NCBI GenBank assembly: GCA_017651505.1
Contig: JAGCCV010000052.1
Span: 1 to 34,344, forward strand
DNA: 34,344 nucleotides
From: Bacteroidaceae bacterium
GTDB lineage: Bacteria > Bacteroidota > Bacteroidia > Bacteroidales > Bacteroidaceae
Direction of reading: 5' to 3'
The stretch's first letter is position 1, and each line of letters begins with the position of its first letter. The position numbers and the translations under genes were made by a program. Positions 1 to 6,664 of this stretch are shown in pieces. Below the pieces are notes generated by a model that was given only the letters and a program-made list of their open reading frames with translations, searched no databases and was not told where the DNA came from.

Positions 1-279
1 ATGTCGGGCAGCTATCCATTGGATATTGAGCCTTGGGAACCTAATATCACAACCTTGGTGGATTTTGACAGCAAGTGGAAGGACATGATGAAGAAAGATA
101 CTCCTATCCCTACCACCGACCAGAACACGGCACCTGGTGTTTTTGAAGGTGGTGGCTACTCGTCAAAGGGTGTCTATCGTCCTGCATACGACTGCAGAAT
201 GCGGACTAATAGCAGTCCTGTCTTCTGTCCTGTTTGCAACAGGGCCATTAGACGGATTATTGCTTTCTATACAGAATAA
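1..279 (+). CDS. C-terminal fragment of an M64-type (IgA peptidase family) metallopeptidase, 5' end outside window
   Basis: Only the last 92 codons are present; the reading frame is open to the window edge, so the ATG at base 1 need not be the start. The tail carries EGGGYSSKGVYRPA, then a DCRMRTN segment and an FCPVC cysteine pair before the stop TAA at 277-279. This pattern is what I recall from the C-terminal end of Bacteroidota M64 peptidases, which are secreted or surface zinc proteases of about 400 residues. The catalytic HExxH region would lie upstream and cannot be seen, so the family is assigned from the tail alone. A palindromic repeat element follows directly. Confidence 0.7.
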   Translation: MSGSYPLDIEPWEPNITTLVDFDSKWKDMMKKDTPIPTTDQNTAPGVFEGGGYSSKGVYRPAYDCRMRTNSSPVFCPVCNRAIRRIIAFYTE

Positions 280-280
280 T

Positions 281-325
281 ACCCCTCCGTCTGCTTCGCA
301 GCTACCTCCCCTATCTAGGGGAGGA
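281..325. repeat. Short palindromic (REP-like) element 1
   Basis: Two adjacent hairpins: CTGC-TTC-GCAG at 291-301, then a 9-bp stem CCTCCCCTA (305-313) / TAGGGGAGG (316-324) with a 2-base loop. It begins two bases after the peptidase stop codon. I recognise this C-rich/G-rich arrangement as a common short intergenic repeat in Prevotella-type genomes; that is from memory. It could act as an mRNA 3'-end stabiliser. Confidence 0.6.
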
Positions 326-351
326 TTTATAAAACAACCCCGCAATAAAAA

Positions 352-377
352 GCCGTCGGAAATCCGACGGTTTTTTT
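352..377. terminator. Bidirectional rho-independent terminator
   Basis: Perfect inverted repeat CCGTCGGA (353-360) / TCCGACGG (363-370), followed by seven T on the plus strand (371-377). On the minus strand it is followed by a CTTTTTATT tract. It sits between the convergent M64 peptidase (plus) and exb operon (minus), and it is the outermost of three hairpins after exbD. Confidence 0.85.
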
Positions 378-406
378 GCTATTAACTATTACTGACGTTT
401 GGCAGT

Positions 407-434
407 AATAAAACCTCCTCACTTGGGGAGGTTT
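407..434 (-). terminator. Second terminator-like hairpin after exbD
   Basis: Stem AAACCTCC (411-418) / GGAGGTTT (427-434) with an 8-base loop. On the minus strand the stem runs into TTTTATTAC. The U tract is short, so this is a weaker terminator than its neighbours. It follows the middle copy of the exbD tail. Confidence 0.6.
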
Positions 435-477
435 AACTTTTACGGTATCTACTATTTCTGACGTTTGGCAGCAGACA

Positions 478-506
478 TAAAAAAATCCCCGCCGGATGGC
501 GGGGAT
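478..506 (-). terminator. Primary terminator of the exbB-exbD operon
   Basis: Stem ATCCCCGCC (485-493) / GGCGGGGAT (498-506) with loop GGAT. On the minus strand it is followed by a run of T (complement of the A run at 479-485). It lies 23 bases after the exbD2 stop codon. Confidence 0.9.
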
Positions 507-528
507 CATCTAATATCGCTATTAACTA

Positions 529-993
529 TTACTGACGTTTTGCAGCAGAATAGTTAATCTTCAGTGCATAAGCCCTACGAAGTGCTTCCTTGATATCGGT
601 CACGATACCCATCTTGGTATCACGGTCCACCTTCAATGAAACAGTCATCTGAGGCTGATCCTCTTCCTTCATACTGGCACGTTCACCAATAATGTAGTCC
701 TGGATCTCAGCAGTTTCAGCGAATGAATCGTTCAACTGGATACGAGTTTCATCACCCAAAGTCTTGCGGAACTCCTGTGTAGGCTTACCTACATAGATGA
801 AGGTCACCAATGACTTTTTCTCCAGTTTCTCCAGCTCTGTTCCCTGAGGAGCTCTAAACTCAACCTTCAAAGTTACCTCACGCATTGTTGTTACCATCAT
901 GAAGAAGAACAACAGGGTAAAGATCAAGTCAGGAAGAGAAGAGGTGTTCATACGTGGCATACCACGCTTACCAGTCTTACTAAATTTTCCCAT
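529..993 (-). CDS. exbD: ExbD/TolR-family biopolymer transport protein (second ExbD of the operon)
   Basis: A 154-aa inner-membrane protein with a short cytoplasmic N-terminus, one membrane helix at about residues 20-37 (PDLIFTLLFFFMMVTT) and a periplasmic domain. Asp22 at the start of the helix is in the position of the proton-path aspartate of ExbD/TolR proteins. With ExbB it forms the proton channel that energises TonB. It is the last gene of the operon, starting two bases after the stop of the other ExbD. The two ExbD paralogues differ in length and are poorly alike outside the helix. The 3' end is repeated downstream (see 378-560). The family is certain; which TonB system it serves is not. 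Confidence 0.92.
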   Translation of the reverse strand: MGKFSKTGKRGMPRMNTSSLPDLIFTLLFFFMMVTTMREVTLKVEFRAPQGTELEKLEKKSLVTFIYVGKPTQEFRKTLGDETRIQLNDSFAETAEIQDYIIGERASMKEEDQPQMTVSLKVDRDTKMGIVTDIKEALRRAYALKINYSAAKRQ

Positions 994-995
994 AA

Positions 996-1583
996 TTACT
1001 TGTCTCCATACTTTTTAGGTTCAGCTTCTGAGATATTCTGCGGATAAACCGTACGGATATCTTCCTGCTGGATTTCATCGCATTCGCTATAAATCTTACC
1101 AAATCTGGCATTTGCCAGCTCGTCACGCAACTCATTGTATGCTGCTACCAGCTCATTCTGGACAGCGATGTATGAGTTGTAAGAGGTACCGCGGTCGCAT
1201 CGAAGTGAGATAACGTGGTTGGTTGTAGCCTCCATATCACCCAACAGGTTGGTATGAACCACGTGCTTCTCTGGCTTGTTAGCTTCGTTGGCCTCATTAG
1301 CAATAAACTCTTTCGCTTTCTTACGAAGATCACTTACTCCTATATACTCACCGCCACACAGTAACTGGTCTTGGAAGTTAAGGAATACCTGTAGTACGTT
1401 ACGCTCCTTCAGCTTGATATCATCATTCTTCTGGTTCTGCTCAGGTGGAGGTGGCAAACGACGTGCCAGACCCTGGTCAGTATCCATAGAAGTTGTCAGC
1501 AGGAAGAAGATCAACAACAGGAAGGAGATATCCGCAGTAGAGCTTGAGTTTAGTTCAGGAACTTCCTTTTTGCCTTTTGCCAT
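996..1583 (-). CDS. exbD: ExbD/TolR-family biopolymer transport protein (first ExbD of the operon)
   Basis: 195 aa, longer than typical 130-150-aa ExbD. The N-terminus is MAKGKKEVPELN, followed by a single membrane helix at about residues 17-33 (ADISFLLLIFFLLTTSM) with the conserved Asp18. A proline/glutamine stretch (LPPPPEQNQK) leads into the periplasmic domain. The C-terminal half has an insertion relative to the second ExbD and a charged tail (EPKKYGDK). It lies between the four-TM protein (21-base gap) and exbD2 (2-base gap). Two unequal ExbD copies after one ExbB is usual for Bacteroidales exb operons, so a heteromeric ExbD pair is a reasonable inference. Confidence 0.9.
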   Translation of the reverse strand: MAKGKKEVPELNSSSTADISFLLLIFFLLTTSMDTDQGLARRLPPPPEQNQKNDDIKLKERNVLQVFLNFQDQLLCGGEYIGVSDLRKKAKEFIANEANEANKPEKHVVHTNLLGDMEATTNHVISLRCDRGTSYNSYIAVQNELVAAYNELRDELANARFGKIYSECDEIQQEDIRTVYPQNISEAEPKKYGDK

Positions 1584-1604
1584 TTTTTATATCTCCTTTT
1601 TTAA

Positions 1605-2093
1605 TTACATACCAATTCTCTTCTTGATACCTGAACCAATCATCAGGACGATCATCACAGCTACCAGGAATCCGATAGTATAGATGAACATATCAGCTAC
1701 AGCCAGCCAAGGAGCAGTATTCTCATCGCCGGTATAACCTACCAATTGAAGAGGCTCGTTGCTACCCATTGAGTAAGTAACAACCATCAGCACTACTAAA
1801 GCAATAACGCCAACCAATGATTCGAGCGCAGCCTTAGGACTATCTTTCAGATCAGCGAAGAATCTGATAACGAAAGCCAGCACTGTAACTACAACAGCAG
1901 CAATAATCAGGAAGTAAACCCAATAAAGCAGAGTGTCTGTCTGTGCAGGCTCTGAATATGATGTATCGGCAACCAAACGATTAGCTGGATCGGCCTCTCC
2001 TCCGAAGAAGAAAGCAGCGAAGACAACAATCGTGATGATGAACAAGCACCACAGAATGCCGCCAGATACGTTTTGTATCCTAAATTTCTTCAT
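1605..2093 (-). CDS. Four-TM membrane protein of the exb operon, function unknown
   Basis: 162 aa with four hydrophobic segments, at about residues 12-32, 54-80, 90-111 and 131-156. The sequence is otherwise plain: a basic start (MKKFRIQN) and a basic end (GSGIKKRIGM), with no catalytic motif I can see. It sits between exbB and exbD1 with short gaps (25 and 21 bases), a position I recall as conserved for such a protein in Bacteroidales. Its context suggests an accessory part of the ExbB-ExbD channel complex. That role is inferred from position only. Confidence 0.8.
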   Translation of the reverse strand: MKKFRIQNVSGGILWCLFIITIVVFAAFFFGGEADPANRLVADTSYSEPAQTDTLLYWVYFLIIAAVVVTVLAFVIRFFADLKDSPKAALESLVGVIALVVLMVVTYSMGSNEPLQLVGYTGDENTAPWLAVADMFIYTIGFLVAVMIVLMIGSGIKKRIGM

Positions 2094-2118
2094 AACATTT
2101 AATCTCCTTGAAATTTAA

Positions 2119-2856
2119 TTACTTCTTATACTTCAGGTTATACTTTGAGATGAGGTCGAGCAGTGTAACTGAAGAATCCTCCATGTCACTGTTAATAGAC
2201 TCGATCTTAGTCAGCACGTAGTTGTAGAACAACTGCAGAATCAAAGCAACAACGATACCGAAGATAGTAGTAATCAAAGCGACCTTCATACCACCTGCAA
2301 CGACTGTTGGGCTGATATCACCAACCTGCTGGATAGTATCGAATGCCTGCACCATACCAATCACAGTTCCCAAGAATCCGAGAGATGGAGCCATTGCAAT
2401 GAACAATGTAATCCAAGAGCAACCCTTCTCCAGATAACCTGCCTGAACGCCACCGTAAGAAACTACTGAACGCTCAACCTGATCCAGACCCTGGTCGATT
2501 CTTGCCAAACCCTGATAGTAGATTGAAGCGATAGGACCGCGAGTATTGCGAGCGATATCCTTAGCAGCCTCAACGTCACCCTTCTCCAGAGCTTCCTCTA
2601 CCTTACCGATGAACTTCTTGGTATTGATTTCTGCCAAGCTCAAATAAATGATACGCTCAACGCAGAATGCCAAACCGATAACCAATGCGATGGCTACCAA
2701 GCTCATGAAAGAAGCAGAACCCTCGATGAAGTAACGCTTCAATGTCTTGTGAATACTCTGACCTTCAACTGAAGCAACTTCAGCTTCCTGTGCCATAGCT
2801 GTAGAGCCAAATGAGAAGACTCCTAACATAGCAACAATTGCAAATAACTTTTTCAT
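2119..2856 (-). CDS. exbB: ExbB/TolQ/MotA-family proton channel protein
   Basis: 245 aa. A cleavable signal peptide is visible (MKKLFAIVAMLGVFSFGS, then TAMA before QEAEV), which many Bacteroidota ExbB proteins have and E. coli ExbB lacks. Three membrane segments follow: about 50-72, 145-168 and 188-213. The conserved MotA/TolQ/ExbB region includes APSLGFLGTVIGMVQAF and VAGGMKVALITTIFGIVVA, which line the proton path with the ExbD aspartate. It is the first gene of a four-gene minus-strand operon. Upstream is an AT-rich segment with TTAA repeats (about 2873-2888) but no convincing promoter box. The partner TonB is encoded nearby at 5058-5759. Confidence 0.93.
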   Translation of the reverse strand: MKKLFAIVAMLGVFSFGSTAMAQEAEVASVEGQSIHKTLKRYFIEGSASFMSLVAIALVIGLAFCVERIIYLSLAEINTKKFIGKVEEALEKGDVEAAKDIARNTRGPIASIYYQGLARIDQGLDQVERSVVSYGGVQAGYLEKGCSWITLFIAMAPSLGFLGTVIGMVQAFDTIQQVGDISPTVVAGGMKVALITTIFGIVVALILQLFYNYVLTKIESINSDMEDSSVTLLDLISKYNLKYKK

Positions 2857-2954
2857 TGTCTAACTGTTTTTTGATTAATTAATTAATTAAATATTATTGT
2901 TCTTATTATAAGCCATTTATATCATTTCGTCAGCGTTTAGCCCAACACCTTCAG

Positions 2955-3042
2955 CGGAGAGAGGGGGATTCGAACCCCCGAAACGCTTTTGGCGTTTACA
3001 CGCTTTCCAGGCGTGCCTCTTCAACCACTCGAGCATCTCTCC
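2955..3042 (-). tRNA. tRNA-Ser (anticodon GGA)
   Basis: The minus strand folds as a class II tRNA of 88 nt. Acceptor arms are GGAGAGA (from 3042) and TCTCTCC (2962-2956), with discriminator G at 2955. The anticodon loop CTGGAAA carries GGA, reading UCC/UCU codons. A long variable arm (AACGCCAAAAGCGTT) and the T arm GGGGGTTCGAATCCCCC are present. The 3' CCA is not encoded. Confidence 0.97.
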
Positions 3043-3116
3043 CTCAGGGCACCATACTGAAATCGGGATAAAATTACAAAAAATTTCTGAACCCACCATC
3101 TTTTCAGCTACAAATG

Positions 3117-3145
3117 TTTCTTTTTTTTTCTTCTTTCTTTCTTTT
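3117..3145. other. 29-base pure pyrimidine tract
   Basis: An unbroken C/T run on the plus strand between tRNA-Ser and tatD. On the minus strand it is a purine run downstream of the tatD stop, so it is not a U-tract terminator for tatD. No other signal is evident between 3043 and 3207. Confidence 0.5.
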
Positions 3146-3207
3146 ACGCCCTTTTTCAGTCGAAAACCGAAAGAAAATTAAGAAAAATTAAGTATCCGTT
3201 CCAGCTA

Positions 3208-3987
3208 TCAAGCTCCAAACATCCGCATGGCATTGGCAGTGGTTTGCTCTGCCAACTCCTCGGGTGAACAGCCCAACACCTGAGCCACCTTCATCAAGGT
3301 ATAGCGTATGTATGCGCTCTCGTTGCGCTCTCCCCTATGGGGCACTGGCGTCAGATAGGGCGCATCGGTCTCAAGAACCAGTCTCTCGACAGGTATCTGC
3401 GGGAGAATGGCGGGGATGTCCGACTTCTTGAACGTGACAATGCCGTTCACACCTATCATAAACCGTTCGAATTGCAGCATCAATCCAGCTTCTTCGGGAT
3501 CACCGGTAAAGCTGTGAAAGATGCCCCGCAAGGCAGTGTCTTTGTAAGGAAACAATACCTTATATATATATTGGAACGCTTTCCTGCAGTGCACCACTAT
3601 GGGTAGGTCCATCTCCAATGCCCACCTGACCTGACGGTCGAACACATCGATTTGCTGTTCCAGAAAGGTATCGTCCCAATAGAGGTCGATTCCTATCTCT
3701 CCCACAGCCACAAACCGCTCTCGATGTGTCAGCAGACACTGACGGACTTGCTGCAACGCTATTTCAAAGTGTTCGTTCACCGAAGTGGGATGCAAACCCA
3801 TCATCGGAAAACAATAGCCACTATTATCTTCACAAACCTGCAACAACCTATTGATGGTTGTTTCATCTATATTGGGCATGTAGATACGGGTGACCCCTTC
3901 CTCTCTTGCCCTACTCAATACTGCTGTACGGTCGGCATCAAACTCTTCGGTGAAGAGATGTGAATGCGTGTCAACAATGCGCAACAT
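3208..3987 (-). CDS. tatD: TatD-family metal-dependent deoxyribonuclease/hydrolase
   Basis: 259 aa, normal length for the family. Metal-site motifs appear in order: THSHL (His8 and His10), GEIGID with the bridging Glu, HCRKA, HSFTGD and LETDAPYLTP with the catalytic Asp. These define the TIM-barrel TatD family (YcfH/YabD/TatD), cytoplasmic 3'-5' DNases linked to DNA repair or turnover. The start ATG overlaps the stop of the upstream polyprenyl synthetase by one base, so the two are translated from one message. Substrate cannot be told from sequence. Confidence 0.93.
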   Translation of the reverse strand: MLRIVDTHSHLFTEEFDADRTAVLSRAREEGVTRIYMPNIDETTINRLLQVCEDNSGYCFPMMGLHPTSVNEHFEIALQQVRQCLLTHRERFVAVGEIGIDLYWDDTFLEQQIDVFDRQVRWALEMDLPIVVHCRKAFQYIYKVLFPYKDTALRGIFHSFTGDPEEAGLMLQFERFMIGVNGIVTFKKSDIPAILPQIPVERLVLETDAPYLTPVPHRGERNESAYIRYTLMKVAQVLGCSPEELAEQTTANAMRMFGA

Positions 3988-4970
3988 TATGACTCCCTGT
4001 ACATCAATTTATTCATCTCATTCAGCAACGGCTGTTTCTTTCCGTCGGGAACCTTCACCATATCAAGATTGGTTTCCGCTAACAACGTATAATGAGATAT
4101 TCTGTCTTCGCACAACGAGCGCACACCAATGGCATCGTACAAAGCCGTAACTGCCTTGATCTTTTCATCAGGGTCAAAATCCTTAGCAGTAAGCCATTCC
4201 TTCAACTCCGCCAGCTGGTCGGGATTGGCACGGCGAAGAGCCTGTATCAGCATATATGTTTTCTTGTTGCACAAGATATCGCCCCCGATTTTCTTGCCAA
4301 ACACGCTTGGGTCACCATACACATCCAAGATATCATCTTTCAGCTGGAACGCCATACCCAAGTTAATGCCAAAATCATAGAGGAACTGGGTATCCTCGGC
4401 AGATGCTTCGGCTAAAAGAGCGCCAATCTTCAGACTGGCCGCCAACAGCACAGATGTCTTCAAACGAATCATTTCCAAATACTCGTGTTCATAAACATCC
4501 ATGCGAGTCTCAAAATCCATGTCGTATTGCTGCCCTTCACAAACCTGAATGGCAGTTTGGGTAAACAGTCTCATCACCGCGGGCACATACCTGCCACCCA
4601 TGCCTGTCATGAGTTTATAGGCTATTACCTGCATAGTATCGCCTGACAAAACGGCGGTGTTTCTGCTCCATTTCTTTTGCACAGTGGGTTTACCTCGACG
4701 GAGCTCGGCGTTGTCCATCAAGTCATCATGCACTAAAGTGTAATTGTGATAGGTTTCGATACCTGCCGCCTGACTGAGAATACTATCCACATCGTCGCGA
4801 TAGAGATTATAGGCCATCAACATCAATAAGGGCCGGATACGCTTACCGCCTAAAGACATGGCATATTGGATAGGTTCGTACAACCCTTCAGGCTGTTTCC
4901 CATAGATGAGGTGAGAGATATAATCATTTACTTTATCCAGAAGCTGGGTATCGGTAAACATAAATGACAT
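3987..4970 (-). CDS. Polyprenyl (isoprenyl) diphosphate synthase
   Basis: 327 aa, all-alpha isoprenyl synthase. The first Asp-rich motif DDLMD is at residues 82-86, within LVHDDLMDNAELRRGKPT, and the second is FQLKDDILDVYGD. Both bind diphosphate-Mg. The enzyme condenses isopentenyl diphosphate onto allylic diphosphates. The first motif has two intervening residues, and Tyr77 lies five residues before it. An aromatic residue there tends to limit chain length to the farnesyl/geranylgeranyl range, but the product is not certain. GGKRIRP near residue 41 is the substrate-binding motif. It is the first gene of a two-gene unit with tatD. An alternative start is Met4. Confidence 0.92.
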   Translation of the reverse strand: MSFMFTDTQLLDKVNDYISHLIYGKQPEGLYEPIQYAMSLGGKRIRPLLMLMAYNLYRDDVDSILSQAAGIETYHNYTLVHDDLMDNAELRRGKPTVQKKWSRNTAVLSGDTMQVIAYKLMTGMGGRYVPAVMRLFTQTAIQVCEGQQYDMDFETRMDVYEHEYLEMIRLKTSVLLAASLKIGALLAEASAEDTQFLYDFGINLGMAFQLKDDILDVYGDPSVFGKKIGGDILCNKKTYMLIQALRRANPDQLAELKEWLTAKDFDPDEKIKAVTALYDAIGVRSLCEDRISHYTLLAETNLDMVKVPDGKKQPLLNEMNKLMYRES

Positions 4971-5002
4971 TAGGTTTTAAAAGGTTTTGATGTAAGGTTG
5001 AT

Positions 5003-5034
5003 AAAAAAAGGCTGCTACCGAAAGCAGCCTTTTT
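5003..5034. terminator. Rho-independent terminator after tonB
   Basis: Stem AAAAGGCTGCT (5006-5016) / AGCAGCCTTTT (5023-5033), loop ACCGAA. On the minus strand it is followed by seven T (complement of A 5003-5009), ending the tonB transcript 24 bases after its stop. T residues on the plus side make it symmetrical, though no plus gene ends here. Confidence 0.88.
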
Positions 5035-5057
5035 ATAATATTCTCCGAACTGTCAAA

Positions 5058-5759
5058 TTACTGCAGGCGGAAGTTTACAGGCACTGTATAGCGTACGCGT
5101 ACAGGTTTACCACGCTGCATACCTGGTTTCCACTTTGGCATACCGTTGATCACGCGGAGAGCCTCTTTGTCAAGATAAGGATCCACACCACGCAACACCT
5201 GAGCGTCAACGATAGAACCGTCACGGTTAACAACGAACTGTACAGTTACACGACCCTGAACGCCATTCTCAGCAGCGATAGCCGGGTATCTGATAGCACC
5301 ACTCAGGTACTTCATCAAACCTGCCATACCGCCATCAGGATATTCAGGCATCTGCTCTACAACCTGGAAAATTTCCTGCTCTTCAGGTTCTTCTTCTTCC
5401 TCTTCCTGAACGGCTACAGGAGCTGTGTACTTGATTTCCACGCCCTGACCAGTTTCCTCAGAAGACTGGATAGTTGACTCCTGGATATCAGAATCGTCAT
5501 CAACGATGGTCAATGTCTCTGCAATTGAAGGAGCCTCTGGTGGAGGAGCCTGCACTTGCTCGGGTTGTTCGGTAATAGGAATTTCAATTTCCTCTTCAAA
5601 TACGGTCTCGACTACCTGATTGCTGGTGTCAATCTTCACATCGCGCTGCGTCCATTCGAAGCCGAGGAACAAGACTGCCATCACCAATACATAGCCAGCC
5701 AGCAGCCAAGTGGTTTTGTGTCCTTCAAGGTCTGCCTTCGGTGATTTTTTAATTTCCAT
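5058..5759 (-). CDS. tonB: Energy transducer TonB
   Basis: 233 aa from the ATG at 5759; the frame is open further upstream, but the promoter at 5806-5835 and the K/S-rich start MEIKKSPKADLEG favour this one. A single membrane anchor lies at about residues 17-37 (LLAGYVLVMAVLFLGFEW). A long Glu/Pro/Gln-rich periplasmic spacer follows (residues about 55-140). The TonB C-terminal domain contains MPEYPDGGMAGLMKYL, IRYPAIAAENGVQGRV and GMPKWKPGMQRGKPVRVRY. TonB carries energy from the ExbB/ExbD channel to outer-membrane receptors. An exb operon lies 2.2 kb away, but the two are not co-transcribed. Confidence 0.95.
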   Translation of the reverse strand: MEIKKSPKADLEGHKTTWLLAGYVLVMAVLFLGFEWTQRDVKIDTSNQVVETVFEEEIEIPITEQPEQVQAPPPEAPSIAETLTIVDDDSDIQESTIQSSEETGQGVEIKYTAPVAVQEEEEEEPEEQEIFQVVEQMPEYPDGGMAGLMKYLSGAIRYPAIAAENGVQGRVTVQFVVNRDGSIVDAQVLRGVDPYLDKEALRVINGMPKWKPGMQRGKPVRVRYTVPVNFRLQ

Positions 5760-5805
5760 AAATACTATTTTTAAAATTAAATGGTGTTTCTCTTTTATTA
5801 TGCTG

Positions 5806-5835
5806 CAAATATAATGAAGTTTTTTTACATACAAG
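5806..5835 (-). promoter_or_regulatory. tonB promoter (Bacteroidota type)
   Basis: The minus strand has a perfect -7 box TATATTTG (complement of 5806-5813) and CTTG (5835-5832) as a -33 box with an 18-base spacer, slightly short. The predicted transcript starts about 40 bases before the tonB ATG at 5759. Confidence 0.7.
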
Positions 5836-5852
5836 CCTTTTGATTACTTTTT

Positions 5853-5884
5853 TTTGTTAAAATCATCCAGATTTGTTACCTTTA
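5853..5884 (+). promoter_or_regulatory. cmk promoter (Bacteroidota type)
   Basis: TTTG at 5853-5856, a 20-base spacer, then TACCTTTA at 5877-5884, matching TAnnTTTG in all but the last base. It drives cmk (ATG 5909) and probably ispH, and is divergent from the tonB promoter. Confidence 0.75.
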
Positions 5885-5908
5885 CACCCTGAAAAAAATG
5901 ATAGAACG

Positions 5909-6598
5909 ATGAAAAGGATAACGATTGCGATTGACGGATTCTCTTCTTGTGGCAAGAGTACCATGGCTAAGGATTTGGCTAAAAAATTAGGATATGTGTA
6001 TGTGGATAGCGGTGCCATGTATCGCGCCGTGACGCTATATGCCATGGAGCATGGGTGTTTTGACGGTTTACAGCTAAACGTGGAAAAGCTGCGGAACATG
6101 ATGCAGGATATCCACATTTCTTTCCAGTTCAACCCCGAGACAGGGAAGCCCGACACCTATCTTAATAATACGCACGTGGAAAACCAGATACGCAACATGG
6201 AGGTATCAGAACGAGTAAGTATCGTGGCGGCACTGGATTTCGTGCGCACAGAGATGGTGGCACAGCAACAAGCTTTCGGAAAGGAGAAGGGCGTGGTGAT
6301 GGACGGGCGCGACATAGGCACAACAGTCTTCCCCGATGCCGAGTTGAAGATATTCCTTACCGCCTCGCCAGAAATCAGGGCGCAACGCAGGTATGAAGAG
6401 TTGAAGGCAAAAGGTCAGGAGGCCAGCTTCGATGACATTTTGGCGAATGTGAAAGAGCGTGATTACATTGACCAGCATCGTGAGGTAAGTCCGTTAGTAC
6501 AGGCAGAAGATGCCATCTTACTGGACAACAGTAACCTGACTATCGAACAGCAGAACGAGTGGTTGATGAAAGAGTACCTGAAAAGAGTTGAAGATTAA
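5909..6598 (+). CDS. cmk: Cytidylate kinase
   Basis: 229 aa from ATG 5909, chosen because [18 protein letters not shown] places the P-loop (GFSSCGKST, residues 10-18) where the family has it and the promoter lies just upstream. [13 protein letters not shown] is the nucleotide-binding signature, and [14 protein letters not shown] is the conserved CMP-binding stretch. The enzyme phosphorylates CMP/dCMP with ATP in the cytoplasm. It is followed by ispH after a 66-base gap filled by a palindromic element. cmk next to ispH is a common bacterial neighbourhood. Confidence 0.96.
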   Translation: MKRITIAIDGFSSCGKSTMAKDLAKKLGYVYVDSGAMYRAVTLYAMEHGCFDGLQLNVEKLRNMMQDIHISFQFNPETGKPDTYLNNTHVENQIRNMEVSERVSIVAALDFVRTEMVAQQQAFGKEKGVVMDGRDIGTTVFPDAELKIFLTASPEIRAQRRYEELKAKGQEASFDDILANVKERDYIDQHREVSPLVQAEDAILLDNSNLTIEQQNEWLMKEYLKRVED

Positions 6599-6602
6599 AA
6601 GA

Positions 6603-6645
6603 CTCCCCCGCCCTAACGGGCACCCCCTCTACTTCAGAGGGGGAG
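6603..6645. repeat. Short palindromic (REP-like) element 2 with alternative folds
   Basis: Hairpin GCCC-TAAC-GGGC (6610-6621) followed by CCCCCTCT (6623-6630) / AGAGGGGG (6636-6643). The leading CTCCCCC (6603-6609) can instead pair with GGGGGAG (6639-6645), so the last arm has two possible partners. It lies in the cmk-ispH gap and has no U tract, so it is not a classical terminator. It resembles element 1 in design. Confidence 0.6.
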
Positions 6646-6664
6646 CTAAAAGGCAGTTTGGGTC

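Larger units (their letters stand above)
378..560 (-). repeat. Three copies of the exbD 3'-end sequence, each followed by a hairpin
   Basis: The end of exbD at 518-556 encodes SAAKRQ-stop on the minus strand. A 23-bp block at 518-540 recurs exactly at 378-400, and a diverged copy lies at 446-474. Read on the minus strand the copies give SAAKRQ-TAA (true gene end), MSAAKRQK-TAG (446-474 region) and ITAKRQ-TAA (378-405 region). Each is followed in the minus direction by its own hairpin, at 485-506, 411-434 and 353-370. The unit is therefore gene tail plus terminator, present three times. Confidence 0.8.

Noticed and set aside
327..509. Short minus-strand reading frame of 60 codons after exbD
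   Set aside because: It is created by the exbD-tail copies and terminators, reads across hairpins, and has no coding-like composition.
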